Assembly (NCBI GenBank): GCA_016195565.1 | Contig: JACPZK010000002.1 | Span: forward strand, 1 to 44,421 | Source: Nitrospirota bacterium | GTDB taxonomy: Bacteria > Nitrospirota > Thermodesulfovibrionia > Thermodesulfovibrionales > UBA1546 | Reading direction: 5' to 3' | DNA length: 44,421 bases | Shown: positions 1-6,834 of the stretch, one piece after another | Position numbering within the stretch: the first letter of the stretch is position 1 | Layout: each line of letters starts with the position of its first letter | The notes under the pieces: model-generated | Told to the model about the DNA's origin: nothing | Databases searched by the model: none | What the model saw: only the letters and a program-made list of their open reading frames with translations | Position numbers and translations under genes: made by a program

Positions 1-681
1 ACTGGTAGAATTTGTGACCCCTCTTCTAATTGTTCTGGTTCTTATCCTTATACTTGTTGCGGTTACCCAAAGTTAGGATGTGGAAATCCGGGGACAGCAA
101 CGCCTGCTATTGGCGAAGTGGGGGGCGGGGGTGGATGTTGTAATTATTCTGCACTTATTACTCATGTGTGTCATATCATCGGAAATAAAGTAGATGAATG
201 GCAATGCCCTCCCTGCACCAACGGCCAGACTCAATCCTGCTATTCAGGAGCCTCAGAAACAAAAGGCATCGGCGAATGCAGAGCAGGAACACAGACCTGC
301 ACAAACGGACAATGGGGAGCATGCGTAGGCGAAATCCTGCCCTCAACCGAAGTCTGCGGAAACAATACAGACGAAAACTGCGATGGGAATATTGATGAGG
401 GGTGCGCTGTATGCGAGGACAAGGATGGAGACGGCTACTATGCATATAACCCAGTAAGCTGTTCTCAAGGCAACGACTGCAATGACAATGACGCCAGCAT
501 TAATCCCGGCGCTAAAGAAAAATGCGATGGCATAGACAACAACTGTGACGGACAGAAAGACGAGACCTGTCTTGGAAATCAATGCGGGGAGATGAAAAGG
601 ACAGATGAAAAGGGACAGATGAAAAGGGGACAGGCTACTTTTAGAGTAGGAATGGATATAGAAAATGCCGAGAGATCATGA
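1..681 (+). pseudogene. MopE-like metal-binding repeat protein, 5' partial, 3' end disrupted
   Basis: The frame is open from base 1, so the start lies outside the window. The protein is Cys-rich and has the Asp-rich MopE-type repeat twice: first a CGNNTDENCDGNIDE segment, then DKDGDGYY followed by DCNDNDASINPGAKEKCDG and NNCDGQKDE. In known families these motifs bind calcium or copper in secreted or surface proteins. No signal peptide is visible because the N-terminus is missing. After the last repeat (about base 585) the reading frame runs into a tandem repeat and the left inverted repeat of a transposase element. The final 30 residues are therefore element-derived, and the native C-terminus is probably lost. 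The call to the repeat family is firm; the status as a broken gene is inferred. Confidence 0.7.
591..632. repeat. three short tandem copies of GATGAAAAGG(G)GACA
   Basis: Copies begin at 591, 604 and 618 with unit lengths of 13, 14 and 15 bases, growing by one G each time. The last copy runs into the left inverted repeat of the transposase element. The array sits at the edge of the insertion and may reflect repeated target or end duplication. Confidence 0.75.
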
Positions 682-1252
682 AAGAGGCAAAGAGAAAACA
701 TCAGATAAAGTTATTTTCATACTACTTGATGCCGAATCATTTTCATATGGTTCTAATGCCAGAGCATGGAGATGAGTTAAGCAGGTGTATGCAGTGGTTG
801 ATGACAAGCCATGTCAGAAGATATCACAGACACTACGGAAGCAGCGGGCATATATGGCAGGGAAGATACAAGAGTTTTATAATACAGAAAGATGCACATC
901 TTTTGATGGTTATGAGATATGTTGAAGGCAATCCAATAAGGGCCGGATTGGTGCGCTCTGCTAAAGAATGGGCATGGTCATCACATCGGGAAATGATTGG
1001 AGGGAAGAAAAATATTCTGGCAGGCGAAGTACCGATAGAATTATCTGAAAACTGGGAAAGATATATAGATGAACCATTGACGTATAAGGAACTGGAAAGT
1101 GTCAGGCAGAGTGTTATCAGGCAGTCACCGTATGGGAAGCCCGATTGGCAGATGAAAGTGTGCAAGGAGCTGGGTTTAGAATCTACTTTAAATCCAAAAG
1201 GTAGACCGAGAAAGGAGAAAAGGGCATGAAAAGTAGCCTGTCCCCCTTTTAC
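618..1252 (+). mobile_element. REP-associated (Y1/IS200-like) transposase element bounded by inverted repeats
   Basis: The left end carries GGGGACAGGCTACTTTT (about 627-643) and the right end carries AAAAGTAGCCTGTCCCCC (about 1229-1246), its near-exact reverse complement. The only gene between them is a Y1-type transposase fragment. This architecture matches REP-associated tyrosine transposase units. The flanks belong to two different genes (MopE-like and accB), so a simple insertion into one gene does not explain the locus. Confidence 0.7.
678..1229 (+). pseudogene. REP-associated tyrosine transposase, N-terminally truncated
   Basis: Recognisable core of the Y1_Tnp family: the HUH-type motif is seen as YYLMPNHFHMVL near the start, followed by GHIWQGRYKS, VMRYVEGNPIRAGLV and WAWSSH, all typical of REP-associated transposases. 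These nick and rejoin single-stranded palindromic ends using a catalytic Tyr. Homologues normally carry about 35 further N-terminal residues (RGN..IF..DxDY region). Here the frame upstream of the ATG keeps homologous-looking codons only back to about base 645, where a stop and then the left inverted repeat occur. The N-terminal strand is therefore missing and activity is doubtful. The C-terminus is basic ([10 protein letters not shown]). Confidence 0.75.
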
Positions 1253-1258
1253 TCTCCT

Positions 1259-1366
1259 ATGAACGAGATAGAATCAGAGGTGGAAGGCGTTATTGTCAGG
1301 ATACTTGTTGAAAACGGGCATTCGGTGGAATACGGGGAACCGCTCTTTTTAATAGAACCTGTGTAG
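1259..1366 (+). pseudogene. accB: accB 3' remnant (biotin carboxyl carrier protein, last 35 residues)
   Basis: The frame [20 protein letters not shown] continues to ..[11 protein letters not shown] and a TAG stop. This is the C-terminal half of the biotinyl domain just after the usual EAMK motif. In intact BCCP, MNEIE follows the biotinylated Lys directly. Here the codons before MNEI come from the transposase end (TTTTACTCTCCT), so the acceptor Lys and everything before it are absent. It lies about 100 bp upstream of accC, the normal accB-accC order. The fragment cannot carry biotin. Either accB was cut by rearrangement, or the contig is joined wrongly at the repeat. Confidence 0.8.
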
Positions 1367-1456
1367 GAGAAGTTGGAAGTGAAAAGTTGAAAGTTGCAAG
1401 TTGCAAGATTTAAATCTGTAACTCTTAATTTTTAACTTATAACTCTTAACTTTGAG
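1367..1456. repeat. AT-rich AAGTT/AACTT dispersed repeat
   Basis: The gap between the accB remnant and accC holds GAAGTTGGAAGTGAAAAGTT on one side and TAACTTATAACTCTTAACTT on the other, which are loosely complementary arms. Similar sequence recurs at about 10925-10996, 22918-22980, 27580-27663, 37708-37781, 41250-41335 and 42660-42900. No function is known to me. Confidence 0.6.
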
Positions 1457-1465
1457 GAACGAACT

Positions 1466-2848
1466 ATGGAATTATTTAAGAAAGTTTTAATAGCAAACCG
1501 CGGAGAGATTGCAGTAAGGGTTATAAGCGCCTGCAAGGAACTCGGCATAAAGACAGTAGCCGTATATTCAGACGTAGAAAAAGAAGCCCTGCATGTCAGG
1601 CTTGCAGATGAGGCTGTCTGCATCGGGCCTGCGAATTCTGCTCAGAGCTATCTTAACATCCCTGCAATACTGAGCGCAGCTGAGATCACAGATTCAGAGG
1701 CAGTGCATCCCGGTTATGGTTTCTTATCTGAAAATCCCCATTTTGCAGAGGCATGCGCCACATCAGGGATAACATTTATCGGCCCTACGCCTGAGAATAT
1801 AAGAGTCGGCGGCGATAAGGCAAAGGCAAGGCAGATGATGAAAAGGCGCGGCATTCCTGTTGTGCCGGGAAGCGACGGCCCTGTTATTTCAGAAGAGCTT
1901 GCCATGAAGGTGGCAAAGAAAATAGGGTTCCCTGTGATTATTAAGGCGTCTGCCGGAGGCGGCGGCAGGGGAATGAGAATTGTAAATGAAGAAAGCGGGC
2001 TTGAACAGGCATTTCATATGGCTCAAAGGGAAGCTCTTGCCGCATTCGGGAACGGCGAGCTTTATGTTGAGCAGTACATCCCTGAGATACGGCATATAGA
2101 AGTCCAGATAGCTGCTGACAGCAAAGGCAATACAGTGCATTTCGGAGAAAGAGACTGCTCAATACAGAGAAGGCATCAGAAACTTATAGAAGAAGCGCCA
2201 TCCCCTGTCTCAACAGAGAAGTTTAGGAAAAAAATTGGAGAGCTGGCAGTAAGGGCGGCAAAGGCTATTAAGTACAGGAATATCGGGACCATGGAGTTTA
2301 TCGTAGATATGGAGGGCAATATATATTTCATGGAGATGAATACAAGGATTCAGGTTGAGCATCCTGTCACAGAGATGGTAAGCGGTGTTGACCTGGTAAA
2401 GGAACAGATAAAACTTGCTGCAGGTTCCCTGATAGAATATAAACAGCACCAGATAAAATCTTACGGCCATGCGATAGAGTGCAGGATAAATGCCGAGGAC
2501 CCGGAGCGTTTTATTCCGAATCCCGGCAAAATTACATTCCTTTCTCTGCCCGGCGGCCCGGGTGTGCGCGTGGACACAGCTGTCTACTGCGGATGGACAG
2601 TGCCTTCATATTACGACTCGCTTATAGCAAAGGTTATTGTGCACGGCAGAAACAGGGAAGAGGCTATCTCAAGAATGAAGCGCGCCCTTGATGAATTTAT
2701 TATTGAGGGAATAAAGACAACAATACCTTTTCATAAGAAGGTCTTTTCACAATCTGACTTTGTGAACGGCGAATTCAATACAGGGTTTGTTGATAAGATT
2801 AACGGTTCAGGACAGTCGGTCTCGACTCGCAGCGAGGATAAGCAATGA
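1466..2848 (+). CDS. accC: biotin carboxylase subunit of acetyl-CoA (or related acyl-CoA) carboxylase
   Basis: Catalyses ATP-dependent carboxylation of biotin on the carrier protein, the first step of fatty acid synthesis. The 460 residues match the family length. An N-terminal preATP-grasp domain ([13 protein letters not shown]), the Gly-rich ATP loop GGGGRGM (164-170), [11 protein letters not shown] (229-239) and [14 protein letters not shown] (290-303) are intact. The start is supported by GAGGAACG upstream. The normal carrier gene is only a remnant just upstream, so this enzyme needs an accB from elsewhere if the contig is right. The next gene overlaps its stop by 4 bp (ATGA), indicating translational coupling. 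Confidence 0.95.
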   Translation: MELFKKVLIANRGEIAVRVISACKELGIKTVAVYSDVEKEALHVRLADEAVCIGPANSAQSYLNIPAILSAAEITDSEAVHPGYGFLSENPHFAEACATSGITFIGPTPENIRVGGDKAKARQMMKRRGIPVVPGSDGPVISEELAMKVAKKIGFPVIIKASAGGGGRGMRIVNEESGLEQAFHMAQREALAAFGNGELYVEQYIPEIRHIEVQIAADSKGNTVHFGERDCSIQRRHQKLIEEAPSPVSTEKFRKKIGELAVRAAKAIKYRNIGTMEFIVDMEGNIYFMEMNTRIQVEHPVTEMVSGVDLVKEQIKLAAGSLIEYKQHQIKSYGHAIECRINAEDPERFIPNPGKITFLSLPGGPGVRVDTAVYCGWTVPSYYDSLIAKVIVHGRNREEAISRMKRALDEFIIEGIKTTIPFHKKVFSQSDFVNGEFNTGFVDKINGSGQSVSTRSEDKQ

Positions 2849-3138
2849 GCGGCGCAGATGACAGGAAAACAAGAAGGGCGCTGGTTCACAAAGATGTAGT
2901 GATAAATGGAGTAACAAAAGCAGAGGCGCTTGATATAAGCATAGATGGCATGTATATCTACACGCAGTTCAGTTTTATAGCAGGAACAATTTTTGAGGTC
3001 AGCTTTAAGATTGGGGAAGATGCCATTAAGGCGATGGCGCATGTTCAGCACGCCCAGCCCAATGTCGGCATCGGAGTTAAATTTGTTGATCTTTCTGCTG
3101 AAAATAATGAGAAGATAAGAAAGTACATAGAAGGCTGA
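2845..3138 (+). CDS. PilZ-domain protein
   Basis: A 97-residue single-domain protein. RKTRR near residues 7-11 followed by DISIDGMYI (about 32-40) fits the PilZ c-di-GMP signature RxxxR...[D/N]xSxxG. The rest shows the alternating beta pattern of the fold, ending in [10 protein letters not shown]. It probably binds c-di-GMP and acts through a partner. It overlaps accC by 4 bp, an odd pairing with fatty acid synthesis that may only be operon packing. Diguanylate cyclase and HD-GYP genes lie elsewhere in the window. Confidence 0.8.
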   Translation: MSGADDRKTRRALVHKDVVINGVTKAEALDISIDGMYIYTQFSFIAGTIFEVSFKIGEDAIKAMAHVQHAQPNVGIGVKFVDLSAENNEKIRKYIEG

Positions 3139-3167
3139 AGGCCGCACTACCGTCCGGCATAAGCTTA

Positions 3168-3197
3168 TTGCTAAAAGTATTCAAGATTTTTTATAAT
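3168..3197 (+). promoter_or_regulatory. sigma-70-type promoter of rpmE
   Basis: TTGCTA (3168-3173) and TATAAT (3192-3197) are separated by 18 bp. The AAGGAGG ribosome binding site of rpmE follows about 13 bases later, at 3211. Assigned by pattern only. Confidence 0.5.
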
Positions 3198-3223
3198 ATA
3201 AAATAACTTTAAGGAGGATTGAG

Positions 3224-3433
3224 TTGAAGGAAGGAATACATCCTGAATATAAAGAAGTGAAGACGGTCTGCGCCTGTGGCGAGAGTTTTGTCACAAGGTC
3301 AACGAATCCTAAGATTCATGTTGATATCTGCTCAATGTGCCACCCGTTTTTTACCGGAAAGCAAAAGATGCTTGATGCTGAAGGAAGGGTGGAGAAGTTT
3401 AAGAAGAAATACGCAAAAAAAACCAAGAAGTAG
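3224..3433 (+). CDS. rpmE: 50S ribosomal protein L31
   Basis: A 69-residue L31. It begins [12 protein letters not shown], has the zinc-binding pairs CACG and CSMCH (four Cys, the zinc-containing form), and ends with a Lys-rich tail. The start is TTG, chosen because AAGGAGG sits 6 bases upstream and the family N-terminus begins exactly there. It has its own promoter and is followed by a hairpin terminator, so it is probably a single transcription unit. The order rpmE-DUF1385-prfA is common in several phyla. Confidence 0.95.
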   Translation: MKEGIHPEYKEVKTVCACGESFVTRSTNPKIHVDICSMCHPFFTGKQKMLDAEGRVEKFKKKYAKKTKK

Positions 3434-3449
3434 ATAAGCTTAAGAGGAT

Positions 3450-3486
3450 AAAAGTCGTCCCGACGTTACGCCGGTACGACTTTTTT
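3450..3486 (+). terminator. intrinsic terminator after rpmE
   Basis: The stem AAAAGTCGT / ACGACTTTT (3450-3458 with 3476-3484) encloses a smaller CCG...CGG hairpin and ends in a run of six T. Confidence 0.75.
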
Positions 3487-3522
3487 ATTGGAATGGACTT
3501 GCTGCTGAGTTAACTCGTTCCT

Positions 3523-3590
3523 GTCATTCCGCACTTGATGCGGAATCCAGATTTTTGTTCTTTCTGGATTCCCGTTTGCACGGGAATGAC
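3523..3590. repeat. GTCATTCC-type palindromic dispersed repeat
   Basis: Two back-to-back hairpins: GTCATTCCGCACTTGATGCGGAATCCAG-like and CTGGATTCCCGTTTGCACGGGAATGAC-like, which are mutually inverted. The same layout recurs at 21523-21601, 26068-26132 and 36339-36416, with a half copy at 12950-12971. Hairpin loop sequences differ but the ends GTCATTCC / GGAATGAC and the inner (T)CCAG / CTGGA are constant. Confidence 0.85.
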
Positions 3591-3671
3591 GAAATAGAGT
3601 TCAGTTGCAAAAATTCCACAACTCTCGCAACTTGCTGCGGGATGGTTTATTGAAAGGACATTAAAAAGAAA

Positions 3672-4550
3672 ATGAAAAACATCGGTGGACAGGCGGTAAT
3701 AGAGGGAGTGATGATGAAGTCCCCAAAAGGCTGGACAGTGGCTGTGAGGGACATGAAGGGGGATATTCATGTGAAAAGAGAAGGGCTGTCTGAACTTCCG
3801 AATCTGCTGAAGGTCCCGATGCTCAGGGGAGTTGCTGCATTATTCCACGCTCTTTTCCTTGGAGTGAAGGCAATAGAGTTCTCTGCAAGCAAGGCATACA
3901 ATGAAGATGAAAAACCGATGAGCCCTTTAACCATCAGCCTGACAATGGGCTTCGCTTTTGTCATAGGGATTGCGCTTTTTGTGCTGCTTCCGCTGTATGC
4001 AACGAAACTTATCGGTATTGTGATTGCTTCTGTTTCTGAGAATTCGTTTTTATTTAACATTGTTGACGGAATAATAAGAGTTTTTATATTCCTGAGTTAT
4101 GTCATGGCAATCGGACTCTGGAAGGAGATGAGGAGGATATTTGAGTATCACGGCGCTGAGCACAAGGTAATACATGCATACGAGAATGGCAAAGAGCTTA
4201 ATGTGGAGAATGTAAAGCCTTTCAGCCCTCATCACCCAAGGTGCGGCACGAGTTTTCTGTTGATAGTCATGATAACAAGCATTTTCGTATTTTCTTTCAT
4301 CCCGCAATCGTGGTTTTTTGTTTATAAGTTCCTCTCAAGGCTTATTCTTATTCCGGTGGTGGCAGGGCTTTCATATGAGATTCTGAAGCTTTCTGCAAAG
4401 ATGAAAGATAATCCGATTATAAACCTCATGATTATGCCGGGGCTTCTTTTGCAGAGGCTCACAGCCCATGACCCTGATGACAGGCAGATAGAGGTTGCCA
4501 TCACAGCATTAAAAGAGGTTCTTGAATTAGAGGCGGAAAATGCTGCTTGA
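3672..4550 (+). CDS. DUF1385 family membrane protein (YqhQ-like)
   Basis: Begins with the hallmark [14 protein letters not shown] of DUF1385 proteins. Also has the conserved [13 protein letters not shown] and HPRCGTSFL segments (about 155-200). About four hydrophobic stretches (roughly 95-120, 130-155, 195-215, 220-245) predict an inner-membrane protein. The molecular function of this family is not established to my knowledge. It overlaps prfA by 11 bp, so the two are co-translated. In many bacteria the same family sits between rpmE and prfA, suggesting a link to translation or the ribosome, but that is context only. Confidence 0.85.
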   Translation: MKNIGGQAVIEGVMMKSPKGWTVAVRDMKGDIHVKREGLSELPNLLKVPMLRGVAALFHALFLGVKAIEFSASKAYNEDEKPMSPLTISLTMGFAFVIGIALFVLLPLYATKLIGIVIASVSENSFLFNIVDGIIRVFIFLSYVMAIGLWKEMRRIFEYHGAEHKVIHAYENGKELNVENVKPFSPHHPRCGTSFLLIVMITSIFVFSFIPQSWFFVYKFLSRLILIPVVAGLSYEILKLSAKMKDNPIINLMIMPGLLLQRLTAHDPDDRQIEVAITALKEVLELEAENAA

Positions 4551-5604
4551 AAAACTCCAGACAATAGAAGACAGATACGAGAAACTGACAGTCCAGATGG
4601 TAGACCCGAAGGTACTGTCTGCGCCGCAGGAGTATCAGAAATACTCAAAGGAGCAGTCTGAACTTCAGTCCCTTGTTGAGAAGATCCGTGAGTACAAAAA
4701 ACTTTTGACGGATATGGAAGGAGCGGAAGAAATTCTTAAGGGCGGAGATAACGAGTTCAGGGAGCTTGCGCAGGCAGAGCTTAATGAACTGAAAGAGAAA
4801 AAGCCCAAGATAGAAGAAGACCTAAAGACAATGCTTCTGCCGAAAGACCCGAGGGATGAAAAAAGCGTAATACTTGAGATACGGGCAGGCACAGGCGGAG
4901 AAGAGGCGTCTCTTTTCGCAGCAAACCTTTTCAGGATGTACTCAAGATATGCTGAGATGAGGAGATGGAAGGTGGAGGTAATTGATTCCAGCCCGACAGG
5001 CCTCGGCGGGTTAAAAGAGATAATTGCAAATATCACAGGGAAGGGCGCATACAGCAGGCTGAAATATGAAAGCGGTGTTCACAGAGTGCAGAGGGTGCCT
5101 GTAACAGAGGGATCGGGAAGGATTCACACATCAGCCGCGACAGTTGCGGTTTTGCCTGAGGCTGAAGATGTTGATATAAAGATAGAAGAAAAGGATCTCA
5201 GGATTGATACATTCTGTTCATCAGGCGCAGGCGGGCAGAGCGTAAACACGACTTATTCAGCAGTGAGGATTACCCATGTGCCTACAGGACTTGTTGTGCA
5301 GTGTCAGGATGAGAGGTCCCAGTTAAAGAACAGGGGAAAGGCAATGAAGGTTTTGCGTTCAAGGCTTCTTGACCTTGAGATAGAGAAAAAAGATAAAGAA
5401 CGCGCCGCTGACAGAAAGACTCAGGTCGGCACGGGCGACAGGAGCGAGAGGATACGGACATATAATTTCCCTCAGAACAGGGTGACTGACCACAGGATAG
5501 GGCTGACTCTTCACAGGCTGGAGAGCGTTCTTGAAGGCAACATTGATGAGCTAATAGATAATCTTATTGCTCATTATCAGGCGGAGAAGCTGAAGGAACT
5601 GTAA
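4540..5604 (+). CDS. prfA: peptide chain release factor 1
   Basis: Releases the finished peptide at UAA and UAG codons. The 354 residues match the family. The catalytic GGQ is at 231-233 ([16 protein letters not shown]), with Gln as the methylation target. The codon-recognition tripeptide is PVT (187-189 in [11 protein letters not shown]), the PxT class that distinguishes RF1 from the SPF of RF2. It overlaps the upstream DUF1385 gene. The usual downstream methyltransferase prmC is absent here. Instead the stop codon abuts an attC-like hairpin and minus-strand accessory genes. Confidence 0.97.
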   Translation: MLLEKLQTIEDRYEKLTVQMVDPKVLSAPQEYQKYSKEQSELQSLVEKIREYKKLLTDMEGAEEILKGGDNEFRELAQAELNELKEKKPKIEEDLKTMLLPKDPRDEKSVILEIRAGTGGEEASLFAANLFRMYSRYAEMRRWKVEVIDSSPTGLGGLKEIIANITGKGAYSRLKYESGVHRVQRVPVTEGSGRIHTSAATVAVLPEAEDVDIKIEEKDLRIDTFCSSGAGGQSVNTTYSAVRITHVPTGLVVQCQDERSQLKNRGKAMKVLRSRLLDLEIEKKDKERAADRKTQVGTGDRSERIRTYNFPQNRVTDHRIGLTLHRLESVLEGNIDELIDNLIAHYQAEKLKEL

Positions 5605-5665
5605 CGCTTAAACTCACAGGTGCGGCGATTGATTCACCGCATCCGCCGGAGTGAGTTGTTAGCGC
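5602..5665 (-). other. attC-like hairpin (site C) between prfA and the antitoxin gene
   Basis: Read on the minus strand it runs GCGCTAACAACTCAC ... GTGAGTTTAAGCGTTA, with inner arms GGCGG / CCGCC-like and GCGGTG / CGCCGCACC. The outer arms are complementary with small bulges, and it ends in AAGCGTTA, as integron attC sites do. The last bases (TTACAG) are the complement of the end of prfA (CTG TAA), so a cassette boundary would fall at the prfA stop. The alternative is a bidirectional terminator between convergent genes, but there is no T run. Confidence 0.4.
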
Positions 5666-5934
5666 TAAACATATTTAAGTTCCTTCCCGATTCTCTCCGA
5701 GAGAAACATTTTAAGAAGAGATTGATATGGAACATCGCGCTTATTAGCCAAAAGCTTTAATTCTTCAAGCATCGCTTCAGGAAGACGCAAAGATATTGTC
5801 TTAAGTGAGGGCTTGAGTTTTGGCAGAACCATCCTTTTCGCTTTTTCCCATTCTATATATTCGGTAGAATCAGCTTTTGACCAGAATTCTTGCTCTTCAG
5901 TTTCAGTTTTAAATTTAGGAATTCTCTTTTTCAT
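5665..5934 (-). CDS. CopG/BrnA-type ribbon-helix-helix antitoxin
   Basis: An 89-residue protein with the pattern of CopG-family antitoxins: an N-terminal KRIPKFKTETEEQEFW segment, then DSTEYIEW, and a C-terminal ribbon-helix-helix TISLRLPEAMLEELKLLANK. The C-terminal half would bind the operator and the N-terminal half the toxin. It overlaps the toxin gene by 4 bp and lies downstream of it. That order (toxin first, antitoxin second) is usual for BrnT systems. Its stop codon touches the attC-like hairpin. Confidence 0.85.
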   Translation of the reverse strand: MKKRIPKFKTETEEQEFWSKADSTEYIEWEKAKRMVLPKLKPSLKTISLRLPEAMLEELKLLANKRDVPYQSLLKMFLSERIGKELKYV

Positions 5935-6233
5935 GATGTTTTGTATAACCTCCTTTCCTTTCTGTTCATATCTCTTGCAGAAATTACCCTAATAAGATTT
6001 TCTCTTATGGCAAACACTATAAATAAATGCCGTCCAGCATCTGTACGACCAAGCGCAAAATAACGCGGCTCCTTCTGTGAATGTTGAACATCCTGCGTTG
6101 CAATGAGCGGTATATTGAAGAAAATCTGTTCGCATTCTGACGCTGAAACTTTGTGTTTTTCCCAGCTTTTTAAAATATTCCCTTTATCCCACTCAAACCC
6201 TTCGCATTCAGCTAAACTCTGATAGATATCCAT
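5931..6233 (-). CDS. BrnT family toxin (predicted ribonuclease)
   Basis: 100 residues with the BrnT pattern: FEWDKGNILKSWEKHKVS near the N-terminus, a central EPRYFALGRTDAGRHLFIVF, and the C-terminal IRVISARDMNRKERRLY. Known BrnT toxins have a RelE-like fold and cut RNA. The start ATG (6231-6233) follows a good promoter. The antitoxin overlaps its stop. The pair sits as a self-contained cassette behind prfA. Confidence 0.88.
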   Translation of the reverse strand: MDIYQSLAECEGFEWDKGNILKSWEKHKVSASECEQIFFNIPLIATQDVQHSQKEPRYFALGRTDAGRHLFIVFAIRENLIRVISARDMNRKERRLYKTS

Positions 6234-6240
6234 GTAATTC

Positions 6241-6270
6241 AGTATATGACTATAATATACAATTCGTCAA
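6241..6270 (-). promoter_or_regulatory. promoter and palindromic operator of the toxin-antitoxin operon
   Basis: On the minus strand TTGACG (6265-6270) and TATACT (6241-6246) are 18 bp apart. Between and over them is the palindrome GTATAT-7-ATATAC (6242-6260). An operator covering the -10 box fits autoregulation by the ribbon-helix-helix antitoxin, as known for BrnTA. The leader is very short, with the start codon about 7 bases from the -10 box. Confidence 0.55.
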
Positions 6271-6290
6271 GGGCTTTTTCTATAATGAGT

Positions 6291-6354
6291 GCTTAACGGC
6301 TATTGAGCTAACAGGCGCGCCGTTTTATGGTGTGTTCTTCTTGAGCGATAAGTC
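6291..6354 (-). other. degenerate attC-like sequence (site B)
   Basis: On the minus strand the right arm reads GGCGCGCCTGTTAGCTCAA followed by TAGCCGTTAAGC. GTTAAGC fits the GTTRRRY core of integron sites exactly. The left arm ACTTATCGCTCAAG matches RYYYAAC at six of seven positions. The two arms pair poorly, so this is weaker than site C. It lies just upstream of the toxin promoter, where the end of a preceding cassette would be expected. Confidence 0.3.
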
Positions 6355-6384
6355 TTAATGTGATTATGCATTAATTTCTATTTT

Positions 6385-6443
6385 CTATTACGCCTGAAGT
6401 CAGTGGGGCGCTTTTGCGCATTCGCTGGATTTATTTGTTATAG
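6385..6443 (-). other. attC-like hairpin (site A) overlapping the 3' end of the small membrane gene
   Basis: On the minus strand it runs from CTATAACAAATAAATCCAG through GCGC-AAAA-GCGC to CTGACTTCAGGCGTAATAG. The outer ends CTATAAC and GTAATAG are complementary except for one base, and the CAG/CTG and GCGC arms pair inside. The gene's last residues are encoded inside the left arm, as is common for cassette genes. Assigned by eye only. Confidence 0.35.
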
Positions 6444-6663
6444 AGTCTTTCTTCATTAGTTCTTTCTTGTAATTCTGATATTCAATGTAGACGCTTCGAA
6501 AATAAATTAGCGACAAAGCGAGACCAACAGTAAGTGAAGCTTCCAGACTTTCCGAACGAATATAAAGAAAAATCACAATAGCAAGGACAAAGAGCAGCCA
6601 AATGACGTAATTCCTTAATATTTTCTTCCATATCTTCTTTCGTAATGAATCCATTTTATTCAA
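6400..6663 (-). CDS. small two-helix membrane protein of unknown function
   Basis: 87 residues: a basic start (MNKMDSLRKKIWKKI), a hydrophobic stretch at about 18-33 (NYVIWLLFVLAIVIFLYI), a second weaker one at about 40-58, then a polar tail. I do not recognise the family. It is on the same strand as the toxin-antitoxin pair and like it ends in an attC-like hairpin, which suggests a gene cassette. It is divergent from the kinase gene that follows. Whether it is expressed is unknown. Confidence 0.5.
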   Translation of the reverse strand: MNKMDSLRKKIWKKILRNYVIWLLFVLAIVIFLYIRSESLEASLTVGLALSLIYFRSVYIEYQNYKKELMKKDSITNKSSECAKAPH

Positions 6664-6834
6664 TCTCGCTCAATTGGCCTGATGTCTATTTCATAATTTT
6701 GTGACATAACATTATATTTTATGCCGCATGCGTCTTTTTGTGGTGATTTTAGAGATTATATGAGAAAGTGTCAAGGAAAAATGTCTTCCCATTCTGGTTT
6801 TAAAAATCTAAAATCTGATAAAATGTAGGCATAC

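Noticed and set aside
3510-3770. 86-residue minus-strand ORF upstream of the DUF1385 gene
   Set aside because: Its C-terminal VIPVQTGIQ-type segment is the usual translation of the GTCATTCC repeat; the rest overlaps a real gene on the other strand.
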